A stretch of DNA of 64,000 bases, taken from an uncultured Oxalobacteraceae bacterium (GTDB taxonomy: Bacteria; Pseudomonadota; Gammaproteobacteria; Burkholderiales; Burkholderiaceae_D). A program made the position numbers and the translations under genes. The notes beneath the pieces are model-generated. The model worked only from the letters and a program-made list of their open reading frames with translations, searched no databases and was not told where the DNA came from. The stretch lies in assembly GCA_903862415.1 (NCBI GenBank), contig CAIOYD010000009.1:20214-84213 (forward strand). The letters run 5' to 3'. Positions 27,162-36,493 of this stretch are shown here, one piece after another (the first letter of the stretch is position 1; each line of letters begins with the position of its first letter).

Positions 27162-27797
27162 CAAAAAATTAGCCTGACTAAAAAAGGATGGTTACGACTG
27201 AGTCTGATGTTTATCAGTCTTTGGTGGTACGGAACCGCCTATTCTGCACCAAAAACCGTGATCGTGTTGGGCGATAGTTTATCGGCCGAATATGGTCTGG
27301 CGCGTGGCAGCGGCTGGGTCGCCCTGCTGGAGCAACGCCTGCAGCAGCAAAAAATGCCGGTGACGATGATTAACGCCAGCATCAGCGGCGACACCACCAG
27401 TGGCGCACTGACACGCCTGCCTGCCCTGCTGGATAAATACCACCCCACTACCGTCGTCGTTGAACTCGGCGGTAACGATGGTTTGCGCGGTCTGTCTTTG
27501 AGTGCATCAGAAACCAATTTTCGCGCCATCATCAGCACCTGCCGCCAGGCCAAAGCCAATGTACTGCTGCTCGGAATGCAAATTCCACCCAACTACGGCC
27601 TGCACTACACTCAGCAATTCAGCGCCATGTATGTCAATGTCGCCAAATCAGCCAAAGTCCCGCTGGTACCGTTTTTTCTCGATGGCGTGGCCGATAAGGC
27701 AGAATTATTTCAACCCGACCAGATACACCTGATTGCCGCCGCACATCCACGCTTGCTAAACAATGTCTGGCCCTATTTACTGCCGTTGCTTAAATAA
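27159..27797 (+). CDS. tesA: Periplasmic SGNH hydrolase, thioesterase I/arylesterase TesA-type
   Basis: The 212-residue protein has a signal peptide (RLSLMFISLWWYGTAYSAP) and the SGNH catalytic blocks: GDSLSAEYGLARGSGW (Ser), the Gly in ISGDTTSG, GGNDGLRGL (Asn) and the Asp/His pair in DQIHLIAAA. TesA hydrolyses acyl-CoA and lysophospholipid esters in the periplasm. The divergent ybbA neighbour is a conserved context. GAGG lies about ten bases before the ATG. Confidence 0.93.
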   Translation: MQKISLTKKGWLRLSLMFISLWWYGTAYSAPKTVIVLGDSLSAEYGLARGSGWVALLEQRLQQQKMPVTMINASISGDTTSGALTRLPALLDKYHPTTVVVELGGNDGLRGLSLSASETNFRAIISTCRQAKANVLLLGMQIPPNYGLHYTQQFSAMYVNVAKSAKVPLVPFFLDGVADKAELFQPDQIHLIAAAHPRLLNNVWPYLLPLLK

Positions 27798-27878
27798 AGT
27801 GAGCATGAATTCCCTGCTTCTCTGGATTGATTTTTGAACAAAAGCAACTAAACTGAGAAAACTTTCAGGGAGAAAACC

Positions 27879-28232
27879 ATGGATTTACGCGAAGCTTATG
27901 AAAAAGACAAAGAATTAAAAGAAAAATTCCTCACTGCCCTCGAGTCGCAACACAAATTCGATGACAGCATGATTGCCAAATCCGACCGCTGCGTTCTGGG
28001 TGTCTGGCTATACGGCGAAGCCGAGAGGAAATTCAAATTTCTCAAATCCTACAAACCGGCTCTGGAAGCGCATGATGCCTTCCATACGCAGGCAGCCAAG
28101 GTGGCACGGCAAATCAATTTAGGTGAATATGATTCCGCACGCGCCCTGCTGGCCGACGGCACTGCATTCAATAAAACTCTGGCTGCACTCGGTGCCGCCC
28201 TGATTATGCTAAAAAAGGATGCCAAAATTTAA
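27879..28232 (+). CDS. Stand-alone CZB (chemoreceptor zinc-binding) domain protein
   Basis: The 117-residue protein is almost only a CZB domain. The zinc ligands appear as His in ESQHKFDD, Cys in RCVLGVWLYGEAERK and the pair in EAHDAFHTQAAK. CZB domains bind zinc and are usually attached to chemoreceptors or to the diguanylate cyclase DgcZ. Here it is separate and would need a partner protein. It lies next to an HDOD protein on the other strand and in a window rich in cyclic-di-GMP enzymes. AGGGAG upstream of the ATG supports the start. Confidence 0.85.
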   Translation: MDLREAYEKDKELKEKFLTALESQHKFDDSMIAKSDRCVLGVWLYGEAERKFKFLKSYKPALEAHDAFHTQAAKVARQINLGEYDSARALLADGTAFNKTLAALGAALIMLKKDAKI

Positions 28233-28243
28233 GATGGCTACGA

Positions 28244-29317
28244 TTACGTTAATTGCGCCAGGCTGGATTTGCCATCCAGCAACACAAAAAAACAATTCAT
28301 TTCCGCTTCCGTGAGCATTTTGCGCATCCTGTCCATATCCACACTAAGCAATCCCTGCTGAATCAAGATTGAAGTTTTACTAAGAAAATCCGCCCGCCGC
28401 AATACCTGAGCCAGTGGCAGAACGGCCGAAACCTGGGTCGGGCTGGCTTGCGCTTCAATCGCCTTGATCACAACCCCGGGTAGTGCCCAGATAGTGCCGA
28501 TACGCGAAGACAGCAGCAACGCTTTTGACTCCAACTCAGAACGAAAACTATTTAGTGACGGTAACTGGCTTTGGGCGCTGCTGCGATCAAATACCCTCAA
28601 TGCCACCATCAGTCCGACATCCTGCATTAAACCAGCCAGAAAAGCCATGAACGGATCAACCTGACGCGCTTTGGCCAACCGGTAACAGGCCAAAGCACGG
28701 CGCTGCGACTCATCCCAGATCCGGGTGGCACTCTCTCTGGTCAACGAACCCAATTGTTGGCTGTACACCGGCGTAAAGGAAACCTTGGCCAGCACCATGC
28801 GCAAACGGTTATGCCCCAGCATTAAAATCGCCTGACTCAAATCACTGCTGCGTTCCGACAGATTGTAAAACGAACTGTTGACCTCTCCTAGTATCGCCGC
28901 CACCAGCACCACGTCCTTACTGATTAACCGGGACAACTCCAGACTGGAAACATTTTCTTCATGCATGCGCTTTAAAAGCTGAATCATCACACTTGGCACG
29001 CGCGGAATTAAATTCGATCCGGCCAGCTCAGAACTGGCCAACACGTCGAGGTAATCAAGCATCTGACTGGCAAAAGCATCATCGGGCAATGCGCCCTCAG
29101 GAGCGGCACCAGTCACCCAGGCAAAATAGTGCTCATCCACCCAGGCCGGCAAATCCTGATAATTTCCTCTAAAGGCATGATCCGCAACCGACTGTTCTTC
29201 AGCCAACGGCACAGCGGATTGCACAACAACCGCCTGGCGCTGACTGCCTCTGGGCATGAATTTCGTCATCACATCAAGATGAAACAGACCATGAAACCAC
29301 TTCAGCATCCGACGCAT
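28244..29317 (-). CDS. HDOD-domain signalling protein
   Basis: The 357-residue product has an HDOD domain (about residues 120-320; LIPRVPSVMIQLLKRMHEEN, SKDVVLVAAILGEVNSSFYN, AILMLGHNRLRMVLAKVSF) with an unassigned N-terminal region. HDOD proteins are HD-fold relatives without the metal-binding HD pair, and act as signalling scaffolds in chemotaxis, type IV pili and cyclic-di-GMP circuits. GGAGA six bases before 29317 fixes the start; the frame continues to 29398 but without a ribosome site. It converges on the CZB gene with eleven bases between stops. Confidence 0.85.
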   Translation of the reverse strand: MRRMLKWFHGLFHLDVMTKFMPRGSQRQAVVVQSAVPLAEEQSVADHAFRGNYQDLPAWVDEHYFAWVTGAAPEGALPDDAFASQMLDYLDVLASSELAGSNLIPRVPSVMIQLLKRMHEENVSSLELSRLISKDVVLVAAILGEVNSSFYNLSERSSDLSQAILMLGHNRLRMVLAKVSFTPVYSQQLGSLTRESATRIWDESQRRALACYRLAKARQVDPFMAFLAGLMQDVGLMVALRVFDRSSAQSQLPSLNSFRSELESKALLLSSRIGTIWALPGVVIKAIEAQASPTQVSAVLPLAQVLRRADFLSKTSILIQQGLLSVDMDRMRKMLTEAEMNCFFVLLDGKSSLAQLT

Positions 29318-29415
29318 AACAGTCTCCGTAATCAAATCTGCCTCCACATGATTCTTTACATTAGCAGAAAAATAAACCCACCCTGCAAAAACCTGCAAAA
29401 AATTACCCAGCAGAA

Positions 29416-29457
29416 ATGACCCACATCAACATCACCCTGACCACTGTTTGGTAAACT
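29416..29457 (+). promoter_or_regulatory. Probable FNR-type class II promoter for the U32 gene
   Basis: ATGAC-CCAC-ATCAA (29416-29429) matches eight of ten FNR half-site bases. TAAACT (29452-29457) lies exactly where a -10 box should be if the site is centred at -41.5. The implied transcript starts near 29464, 90 bases before the ATG at 29554. Confidence 0.5.
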
Positions 29458-29492
29458 AAGAACCTGCGTGGCAGAACAAATTTGTTAATCTA

Positions 29493-29535
29493 CGCCATTC
29501 CCGCGCGCCTTTGTCGGGAACCCAGTGTCGTTACG
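29493..29535. repeat. Dispersed palindromic repeat, copy 2
   Basis: This copy shares ATTCCCGCGC, CGGGAA and the tail CCAGTGTCGTTACG with copy 1 at 273-311. It lies inside the leader of the U32 gene, between its promoter and start codon, and can form a six-base-pair hairpin in the RNA. Confidence 0.65.
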
Positions 29536-29553
29536 TTAAAAATCAGGAAACTT

Positions 29554-30909
29554 ATGACCAGCATCATCCCCGAACTGTTACTCCCTGCCGGCGACCTTGA
29601 ACGCCTGCGTGCCGCTTTTGATTTTGGTGCTGATGCCGTTTATGCCGGTCAGCCGCGTTACTCGCTACGGGCACGCAACAATGATTTCAAGCTGGAAAAT
29701 CTCAAAACCGGTATTCAGGAAGCCCATGCACGCGGTAAAAAACTGTTCGTGACCAGCAATATCATGGCGCACAACAATAAAGTCAAAAGCTATCTGGCCG
29801 ATATGGAACCGGTGATCGCGCTCAAACCGGATGCCATCATCATGGCTGACCCCGGCCTGATCATGATGGTGCGCGAAAAATGGCCAGAGATGCCGGTGCA
29901 TTTATCGGTTCAGGCCAACACGGTCAATTTTGCTGCGGTCAAATTCTGGCAAAAAATGGGACTCACCCGGGTCATTCTGTCGCGCGAACTGAGTCTGGAC
30001 GAAATCCGCCAGATCCGCCAGGAATGTCCGGATATGGAAATTGAGGTGTTTGTCCACGGCGCCCTGTGCATCGCCTATTCTGGTCGCTGCCTGCTGTCCG
30101 GCTATTTCAATCACCGTGATGCCAATCAGGGTACCTGCACCAACGCCTGCCGCTGGGATTACAAAATGGCCAATGCCGAAGCAGGCGATCAGGCGCAAGT
30201 CATCAATTTTGAATTCAACCAGGCCGTGCGCGACGCTGATAAAGCTTTTTCCAGTGCCGCCCAAATCGAACGCCACCCGCGAGCCGAACAAACCTACCTG
30301 ATTGAAGAAGCCAGTCGTCCAGGCGAACTGATGCCCATCATGGAAGATGAACATGGCACTTACATCATGAATTCCAAGGATTTACGCGCGGTTGAATACA
30401 TCGAGCAACTCGTGGCCATTGGCGTCAACTCGCTGAAAATTGAAGGCCGCACCAAGAGTGTGTATTACGTCTCGCGCACCGCTCAGGTCTACCGTCAGGC
30501 CATCGACGATGCCGTCGCCGGTCGCCCCTTCAACCCCGCCTTGCTGGCCGATCTCGATGGTCTGGCCAACCGTGGTTACACCACCGGCTTTTATCAGCGC
30601 CACCGCAGTCAGGAAACCCAGAACTACCTCGAAGGCCATTCCAAATCCAAGCGCAGCATTTATGTTGGCCAGGTTAAAGGCATAGTCGAAGGCTGGGCCA
30701 GCATCGAAGTCAAAAACAAATTTACCGTTGGTGACACGCTTGAAATCATCCATCCCGGTGGCAATGAGCTATTTGTCCTTGAAGCCATGCGCGGCGCTGA
30801 TGGCAATCCGCTCGAAGTCGCTCCCGGCAGCGGCATCGATGTCCAGATTCCGCTCGATGCCAAATACGAACAGGCACTGATTTCACGGATTTTGACGGAA
30901 GTGGACTAA
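29554..30909 (+). CDS. trhP: Peptidase U32-family protein, probable tRNA hydroxylation protein TrhP (YegQ)
   Basis: The 451-residue protein carries the U32 signature with its cysteines: EVFVHGALCIAYSGRCLLSG, then FNHRDANQGTCTNACRW. Length and C-terminal domain match TrhP/YegQ, which acts in oxygen-independent formation of 5-hydroxyuridine in tRNA, rather than the shorter UbiU/UbiV. The frame is open from 29482, but that part crosses a dispersed repeat. The ATG at 29554 has AGGA six bases upstream and starts at the expected residue (MTSIIPELLLPAGD). The FNR-like promoter upstream would fit an anaerobic role. An iron-sulfur cluster is expected from the four cysteines. Confidence 0.88.
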   Translation: MTSIIPELLLPAGDLERLRAAFDFGADAVYAGQPRYSLRARNNDFKLENLKTGIQEAHARGKKLFVTSNIMAHNNKVKSYLADMEPVIALKPDAIIMADPGLIMMVREKWPEMPVHLSVQANTVNFAAVKFWQKMGLTRVILSRELSLDEIRQIRQECPDMEIEVFVHGALCIAYSGRCLLSGYFNHRDANQGTCTNACRWDYKMANAEAGDQAQVINFEFNQAVRDADKAFSSAAQIERHPRAEQTYLIEEASRPGELMPIMEDEHGTYIMNSKDLRAVEYIEQLVAIGVNSLKIEGRTKSVYYVSRTAQVYRQAIDDAVAGRPFNPALLADLDGLANRGYTTGFYQRHRSQETQNYLEGHSKSKRSIYVGQVKGIVEGWASIEVKNKFTVGDTLEIIHPGGNELFVLEAMRGADGNPLEVAPGSGIDVQIPLDAKYEQALISRILTEVD

Positions 30910-31062
30910 GTCAACTGTCGACAAACCAACGCTTTTCCTACATTCCGTGTCAGACATATATAGATATACCTTTATATTCTTTGGCTAAACGGCAACTCTT
31001 AGGTATGCTGTTCCGGTTGGATCATCAACTGAATTATTGCTGTTTTTTCCTATGGAGCATGT

Positions 31063-32043
31063 ATGTCAAACTGGTTTAAAGATAATGCCCTCTCAATCGG
31101 GCGCACACCACTGGTTCGCCTGAACCGGGTCAGTGATGGTGCCGGTGCCACGATACTGGCTAAAATTGAAGGTCGCAATCCCGCCTATTCAGTCAAATGC
31201 CGCATAGGCGCGGCTATGATTGCCGATGCCGAAAAACGCGGCGTACTGGTGCCGGGTAAAGAACTGGTCGAACCCACGAGTGGCAATACCGGGATTGCGC
31301 TGGCGTTTGTTGCTGCCGCCCGCGGCATTCCGCTGACCCTGACCATGCCAGAAACCATGAGTATTGAACGACGCAAATTGCTGCTTGCCTATGGCGCCAA
31401 ACTGGTGCTCACTGAAGGCGCCAAAGGCATGGGTGGGGCGATCGCCAAAGCGGAAGAAATTGCCGCCTCGGATCCGGACAAATATATTTTGCTGCAGCAG
31501 TTTAAAAACCCCGCCAATCCAGCCATTCATGAAGCCACCACGGGTCCGGAAATCTGGAACGACACCGATGGCAACATCGATATTTTTGTTTCCGGCGTCG
31601 GTACCGGCGGCACCATTACCGGTGTCACCCGCTATCTGAAAAAAACCCGTGGTGCCAACATCCTCAGCGTTGCCGTGGAACCGAGCGCGAGCCCGGTACT
31701 GACCCAAACCCGCGCCGGTGAGCCGATTAAACCCGGTCCACACAAAATTCAGGGCATTGGTGCCGGTTTTGTGCCGGGCGTACTCGACCTGAGTCTGATC
31801 GACCGCATCGAAACAGTCAGCAATGAAGAAGCCGTTGCCTATGCCCTGCGACTCGCGCGCGAAGAAGGTATCCTGGCAGGGATTTCCTGCGGTGCCGCTA
31901 CCGCCGTGGCCGTGCGGTTGGCCAAGCTGCCAGAAAACGCCGGTAAAACCATCGTGGTGATCCTGCCTGATTCCGGTGAGCGCTATTTAAGCTCGATCCT
32001 GTTTGATGGCGTCTTTGATGCCAGTGGCATAGCAGCTGGCTAA
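31063..32043 (+). CDS. cysK: Cysteine synthase A
   Basis: This PLP enzyme makes cysteine from O-acetylserine and sulfide. The PLP lysine is about residue 45 in [14 protein letters not shown]. The substrate loop is TSGNTGIAL, the phosphate-binding loop is [11 protein letters not shown], and [12 protein letters not shown] follows near the end. The 326-residue length fits CysK. It is a single-gene unit: a 150-base gap before it and a strong terminator after it. Together with metY in the window it covers two sulfide-fixing routes. Confidence 0.95.
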   Translation: MSNWFKDNALSIGRTPLVRLNRVSDGAGATILAKIEGRNPAYSVKCRIGAAMIADAEKRGVLVPGKELVEPTSGNTGIALAFVAAARGIPLTLTMPETMSIERRKLLLAYGAKLVLTEGAKGMGGAIAKAEEIAASDPDKYILLQQFKNPANPAIHEATTGPEIWNDTDGNIDIFVSGVGTGGTITGVTRYLKKTRGANILSVAVEPSASPVLTQTRAGEPIKPGPHKIQGIGAGFVPGVLDLSLIDRIETVSNEEAVAYALRLAREEGILAGISCGAATAVAVRLAKLPENAGKTIVVILPDSGERYLSSILFDGVFDASGIAAG

Positions 32044-32060
32044 TCAAACCGCAGTCGAAA

Positions 32061-32096
32061 AAAAACCCGTTCATCCTGCCGGAGAACGGGTTTTTT
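32061..32096. terminator. Bidirectional terminator after cysK
   Basis: A 12-base stem (32061-32072 with 32084-32095) is A-rich at the left and T-rich at the right. It serves cysK on the plus strand and the phosphate transporter gene on the minus strand. Confidence 0.9.
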
Positions 32097-32111
32097 ACTG
32101 TGATGCAGGCA

Positions 32112-33122
32112 TTACATGAGTTGATGACCAACCCACCAGGCAACAGCCGCCACAAACGCTGACGCCGGAATAGTGAAAACCCAGGCCCAGACAATATTCC
32201 CGGCCACACCCCAACGCACGGCAGAAATCCGGTGTGAAGCACCAACGCCAACAATCGCGCCGGTAATGGTGTGAGTAGTTGACACCGGCACACCGAGCGA
32301 AGTCGCCAGAAACAGAGTAATCGCACCACCGGTTTCAGCGCAAAAACCACCCACCGGTTTGAGCTTGGTGATTTTCTGACCCATGGTTTTCACAATGCGC
32401 CAACCGCCAAACAAAGTACCAAAACCAATGGCGGCGTAACAGGATAACGCCACCCACAGCGGCGGATTTTTATCCAGCACACTGGAGTAACCAGTAGCAA
32501 TCAACAGCATCCAGATAATACCCATGGTTTTTTGCGCATCGTTGCCGCCGTGACCCAGACTATACATGGCCGCCGAACCCAGTTGCAGCCGTCGGAACCA
32601 TTTATCCACCCGTTTCGGTGTCGACCTGACAAACATCCACGACACCAGCAACATCATCAGCGAACCAAAGATAAAGCCAAGCAAGGGCGAGAGCACAATA
32701 AACAGCACCGTCATCCACAAGCCTTTACCCACCAGCGAACCAACACCGGCCTTGGCCACCGCAGCACCCACCAACCCACCGATGAGGGCATGGGAAGAAG
32801 AAGATGGAATACCGAAATACCAGGTGAGAAAATTCCACGACACCGCCCCCACGAGGGCGCCAAAAATCACGTACTGATCAATAATCACCGGATCGATCAT
32901 CCCCTTACCGACCATCGCTGCCACCTTGGTCGGGAAGAAAAAGAACGCCACCACATTGAAAAATGCCGCCATGGCCACAGCCGTTTGCGGTTTCAATACT
33001 CCGGTCGATACCACGGTCGCAATCGCATTCGCAGCATCATGAAACCCGTTCATGAAATCGAACACCAGAGCGATGCCGATCAGCAGCACCAGCACATATA
33101 TACTGAGTTGAAGTGTATGCAT
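32112..33122 (-). CDS. pit: Low-affinity inorganic phosphate transporter, PiT family
   Basis: The 336-residue membrane protein has the two inverted PiT repeats: FDFMNGFHDAANAIATVVSTGVL near the N-terminus and SLGHGGNDAQKTMGIIWML in the second half, with GVPVSTTHTITGAIVGVG near the end. PiT carriers move metal-phosphate with protons or sodium. It is immediately downstream of a DUF47 gene on the same strand (six bases between stop and start), the typical pit-regulator pairing. Confidence 0.93.
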   Translation of the reverse strand: MHTLQLSIYVLVLLIGIALVFDFMNGFHDAANAIATVVSTGVLKPQTAVAMAAFFNVVAFFFFPTKVAAMVGKGMIDPVIIDQYVIFGALVGAVSWNFLTWYFGIPSSSSHALIGGLVGAAVAKAGVGSLVGKGLWMTVLFIVLSPLLGFIFGSLMMLLVSWMFVRSTPKRVDKWFRRLQLGSAAMYSLGHGGNDAQKTMGIIWMLLIATGYSSVLDKNPPLWVALSCYAAIGFGTLFGGWRIVKTMGQKITKLKPVGGFCAETGGAITLFLATSLGVPVSTTHTITGAIVGVGASHRISAVRWGVAGNIVWAWVFTIPASAFVAAVAWWVGHQLM

Positions 33123-33128
33123 AATGGG

Positions 33129-33755
33129 TTACGCGTTTTCCAACACGATACCTTCAATAATATTAGCCACATCTTCACAACGGTCCGTGACCGTTTCGAG
33201 GATTTCATAAATAGCTTTTAACTTGATCAGATTACGCACATCAGGTTCATCACGGAACAGTTTCGACATCGCTGCGCGCATGACGTGATCGGCATCCGAT
33301 TCCAGCCGGTCTATTTCTTCACAGATTTTCATGATTTCGGTGGCATTATCCATGCTGTGCAGCAGACGCACGGCGGAAGTAACTTTTTCAGCACAGGCCA
33401 GGCAGAGTTCAGCCAGGCGTTTAGCCTCCGGAGTAACTGTATGAATATCGTAGAGTGAAATAGTCTGTCCGGCATCTTCGAGCAAATCCAGAATGTCATC
33501 CATACGGGTGATCAGTTGATGGATATCGTCACGGTCAAGCGGAGTGATAAAGGTTTTATGCAGCAATTCGATGCAGGCGTGAGTCACCTTGTCAGCGCGT
33601 TTTTCAATTACTTCTATCGCATGTACCCGTGACTCAAGGTCATCGAAATTAGTCATCAAGGCCACCATTTCTTTGGCACCCAGAACACATAATTCGCCAT
33701 GCTGAATAAATAAATCAAAAAATTTGCCTTCATTCGGCATCAATCGTCCAAACAT
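33129..33755 (-). CDS. DUF47 (PhoU-like) protein, probable Pit accessory
   Basis: The 208-residue all-helical protein belongs to the DUF47/TIGR00153 group: HGELCVLGAKEMVALM, EKRADKVTHACIELLHKTFITPLDRDDIHQL and a C-terminal ADHVMRAAMSKLF. PhoU-like proteins of this kind regulate the adjacent Pit transporter; the six-base spacing to pit supports that. It starts at the ATG 33755, just after the dnaB terminator-free gap. Confidence 0.9.
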   Translation of the reverse strand: MFGRLMPNEGKFFDLFIQHGELCVLGAKEMVALMTNFDDLESRVHAIEVIEKRADKVTHACIELLHKTFITPLDRDDIHQLITRMDDILDLLEDAGQTISLYDIHTVTPEAKRLAELCLACAEKVTSAVRLLHSMDNATEIMKICEEIDRLESDADHVMRAAMSKLFRDEPDVRNLIKLKAIYEILETVTDRCEDVANIIEGIVLENA

Positions 33756-33812
33756 AGTCTTCTCACTCAGAGTTAAATTTTGGGTTATACAAACTAAACA
33801 AACTTTATTACC

Positions 33813-35201
33813 TTACTCAGAATCACCATACAGTGACAGCGATCCGGTGTAATTTTCAAACTTGGTATATTCACCCATAAAGGTCAGCCGCACACTGCCG
33901 ATAGGGCCATTACGCTGCTTACCAATAATGATTTCCGCGGTACCCTTATCAGGCGAATCAGGGTTATAAACCTGATCGCGATAAATAAACAGAATCACGT
34001 CAGCATCCTGCTCAATCGCTCCGGATTCACGCAAATCGGACATCACCGGACGTTTATTGGGACGTTGTTCGAGCGAACGATTCAACTGTGACAAGGCAAT
34101 CACAGGACAGTTAAGTTCTTTGGCCAGCCCCTTGAGGTTACGCGAAATTTCAGAAATTTCCGTCGCACGGTTTTCACCAGAACTATTGGCCGACATCAAT
34201 TGCAGGTAATCGATGACGATCAGGCCGAGTTTGCCGCATTGACGCGACAGACGACGCGCACGGGCACGCAACTCGATCGAATTAAGTGCCGGAGTTTCAT
34301 CGATATACAGCTGCGCATCATTCATTTTTTGAATCGCATGCGTTAACCGCGGCCAGTCTTCATCATTAAGCTTACCGGTACGCAAACGATGCTGATCCAG
34401 ACGTCCAACTGAGCCCAGCATACGCATGGCCAATTGGGTTCCGCCCATTTCCATGGAAAACACCGCCACCGGCAATCCACTTTCAATGGCCACGTTTTCA
34501 CCGATATTGATCGAAAACGCCGTTTTACCCATCGAAGGACGACCGGCAACAATAATCAGATCGCCAGGTTGCAGACCCGAAGTCATTTTATCCAGATCGG
34601 CAAAACCGGTAGGCACACCGGTAATGTCATTTTGATTGTCGCGGCTGTAGAGTTCATCGATCCGCTCCACCACCTGCTTGAGCAGTGGTTGAATATCCTG
34701 AAAGCCCTGAGTGCCGCGAGCACCCTCCTCGGCAATCGAAAAAATTTTCGATTCAGCTTCGTCGAGCATCTGCTTGACTTCTTTACCCTGCGGGTTGAAG
34801 GCATTGCCGGAAATTTCATCGGCTACAGTAATGAGTTTGCGCAATACACCACGGTCGCGCACGATTTCGGCATAACGACGAATATTGGCCGCGGAAGGGG
34901 TGTTTTGCGCCAGAGCATTCAGGTAAGCCAGGCCACCGACTTCATCGGCTCGGCCCAGACCACTCAAGGCTTCAAACACGGTAATCACGTCCGCCGGACG
35001 CGTGGCATTGATTAACTTGATAATAGTCTGAAAAATCAGCCGATGATCGTAACGGTAAAAATCGTCAGCGGTAATAAAATCGGCAATCCGATCCCAGGCC
35101 GCGTTATCGAGCAGCAAACCACCCAGGACGGATTGCTCGGCTTCGATAGAGTGCGGTGGAACTCGAAGTGAATCGAGTTGCGGATCGGAAGGTTTATTCA
35201 T
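33813..35201 (-). CDS. dnaB: Replicative DNA helicase DnaB
   Basis: The hexameric helicase unwinds DNA ahead of the replisome. The 462-residue protein has the N-terminal domain (PHSIEAEQSVLGGLLLDN), the linker, and the RecA-like motor with Walker A (GRPSMGKTAF), Walker B region (LIVIDYLQLM), H3 (ALSQLNRSLEQRPNKRP) and the arginine finger region SDLRESGAIEQDADVILF. No intein or insertion is visible. It follows rplI on the same strand beyond a terminator, so it likely has its own promoter or partial readthrough. Confidence 0.97.
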   Translation of the reverse strand: MNKPSDPQLDSLRVPPHSIEAEQSVLGGLLLDNAAWDRIADFITADDFYRYDHRLIFQTIIKLINATRPADVITVFEALSGLGRADEVGGLAYLNALAQNTPSAANIRRYAEIVRDRGVLRKLITVADEISGNAFNPQGKEVKQMLDEAESKIFSIAEEGARGTQGFQDIQPLLKQVVERIDELYSRDNQNDITGVPTGFADLDKMTSGLQPGDLIIVAGRPSMGKTAFSINIGENVAIESGLPVAVFSMEMGGTQLAMRMLGSVGRLDQHRLRTGKLNDEDWPRLTHAIQKMNDAQLYIDETPALNSIELRARARRLSRQCGKLGLIVIDYLQLMSANSSGENRATEISEISRNLKGLAKELNCPVIALSQLNRSLEQRPNKRPVMSDLRESGAIEQDADVILFIYRDQVYNPDSPDKGTAEIIIGKQRNGPIGSVRLTFMGEYTKFENYTGSLSLYGDSE

Positions 35202-35291
35202 GGGCGCGATTATACCTTGTTCAGACTGTGAAATATCCGCAAAATAGTGCCATATTGCACATTTTTAACAAAAATTAATTTCTGACAGGCA

Positions 35292-35320
35292 TAAAAAAAC
35301 CGGGCGAACCCGGTTAATTT
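35292..35320 (-). terminator. Terminator of the rpsF-priB-rpsR-rplI operon
   Basis: On the minus strand AACCGGG pairs with CCCGGTT across a four-base loop and is followed by seven T (plus-strand A-run 35293-35299). It lies 25 bases after the rplI stop. Confidence 0.85.
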
Positions 35321-35344
35321 ATTGCGCACTGCAAAACCGCGTAA

Positions 35345-35797
35345 TTACGCGTGATCGCCCAGAACGGCAACAATCACATCAACAACGACGTCAGTATGCA
35401 AAGCAACTGAAACGGGGTGATCACCCACGATTTTCAGAGGGCCTAAAGGCATACGAACGCTGGCTTTTTCAACCGCAAAACCTTGTTTGACCAACGCATC
35501 AGCGATATCAGCATTAGTAACAGAGCCAAACAAACGACCATCAACGCCTGATTTCTGTACAATTTGTACAGTCAAACCAGTCAATTTTGCACCGGCAGCA
35601 GTTGCTACAGCCAGTTTGGCAGCAGCAGCGTTTTCCAGCTCAGCACGTTTGGCTTCAAATTCAGCCAGCGCTGTAGTAGTAGCACGACGAGCTTTACGTT
35701 GTGGAATCAAGAAGTTACGTGCATAACCATCTTTAACACGAACTACATCACCGAGGTTGCCGAGATTAACGACTTTTTCTAACAGAATAATTTGCAT
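35345..35797 (-). CDS. rplI: 50S ribosomal protein L9
   Basis: The 150-residue protein starts [29 protein letters not shown], the L9 RNA-binding N-domain with its conserved Gly-rich loop (quoted in two pieces it covers residues 1-29). The long connecting helix ([19 protein letters not shown]) and the C-domain follow. It is the last gene of the rpsF operon and is followed by a strong terminator. Confidence 0.97.
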   Translation of the reverse strand: MQIILLEKVVNLGNLGDVVRVKDGYARNFLIPQRKARRATTTALAEFEAKRAELENAAAAKLAVATAAGAKLTGLTVQIVQKSGVDGRLFGSVTNADIADALVKQGFAVEKASVRMPLGPLKIVGDHPVSVALHTDVVVDVIVAVLGDHA

Positions 35798-35835
35798 CTT
35801 TTTCTCCGATATTTAGTAATTGAGCAGGTCGTCAA

Positions 35836-36120
35836 TTACGCGTGGTGCAGATCGGTGTATGGCAACAAAGCCAAATAACGAGCGCGTTTGATGGCTGTAT
35901 CTACTTGACGTTGATACAGTGCCTTGGTACCGGTCAAACGTGCTGGCATGATTTTGCCGTTTTCTTGAACGAAATCTTTTAAAGTATCAACATCTTTGTA
36001 ATCAACTTGTTCAACGTGTGCAGCTGTAAAGCGGCAGAATTTTTTACGTTTGAACAAAGGATTTTGCTGTTGACGCTTTTGTTTTAATTTGCTTTTATCA
36101 AATTTTTTACCGAATGCCAT
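35836..36120 (-). CDS. rpsR: 30S ribosomal protein S18
   Basis: The 94-residue protein has the S18 core [37 protein letters not shown] and [16 protein letters not shown]. The basic N-terminal tail ([13 protein letters not shown]) is typical of betaproteobacteria. S18 pairs with S6, whose gene opens the operon. Confidence 0.97.
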   Translation of the reverse strand: MAFGKKFDKSKLKQKRQQQNPLFKRKKFCRFTAAHVEQVDYKDVDTLKDFVQENGKIMPARLTGTKALYQRQVDTAIKRARYLALLPYTDLHHA

Positions 36121-36137
36121 GATGGCTCCTAATCTAT

Positions 36138-36440
36138 CTAGTTTGTCGCCGGGCTTTCAACAATCTCTATGATGTGAAATACCAGACTCTTGCTATTGCG
36201 GTTCTTGCGCGCCATGAACCCACTGAATTGATAAAACGAACCAAGTTCAAGTTGATTAAAACGTCCGGAAATTTCACCGACTGCCAATGCTGAAATTTCA
36301 AACTCAACCAAACGAAGTACTTTTGCTTCCAGCTGCTGCGAACTGTGCGCCAGTGTGGCGGACACTATCGGTATGCCTCCCGGGGTATAACGCAACATCT
36401 CCCGTTCAACAACCTGTGCAACTAACTGAAATTGATTCAT
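36138..36440 (-). CDS. priB: Primosomal replication protein N (PriB)
   Basis: The 100-residue OB-fold protein helps reload DnaB at stalled forks through PriA. Recognisable parts are [31 protein letters not shown] and [21 protein letters not shown]. The ATG at 36440 has GAAGG four bases upstream; the frame to 36470 is not needed. The position between rpsF and rpsR is diagnostic. Confidence 0.95.
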   Translation of the reverse strand: MNQFQLVAQVVEREMLRYTPGGIPIVSATLAHSSQQLEAKVLRLVEFEISALAVGEISGRFNQLELGSFYQFSGFMARKNRNSKSLVFHIIEIVESPATN

Positions 36441-36493
36441 CAAACCTTCAGATTCAAACGACCAGCACAACCGCTCCTGATCCGTGCTACGAC

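Noticed and set aside
29482..29553. Upstream extension of the U32 protein
   Set aside because: It crosses the dispersed repeat and lacks a ribosome site; AGGA before 29554 decides the start.
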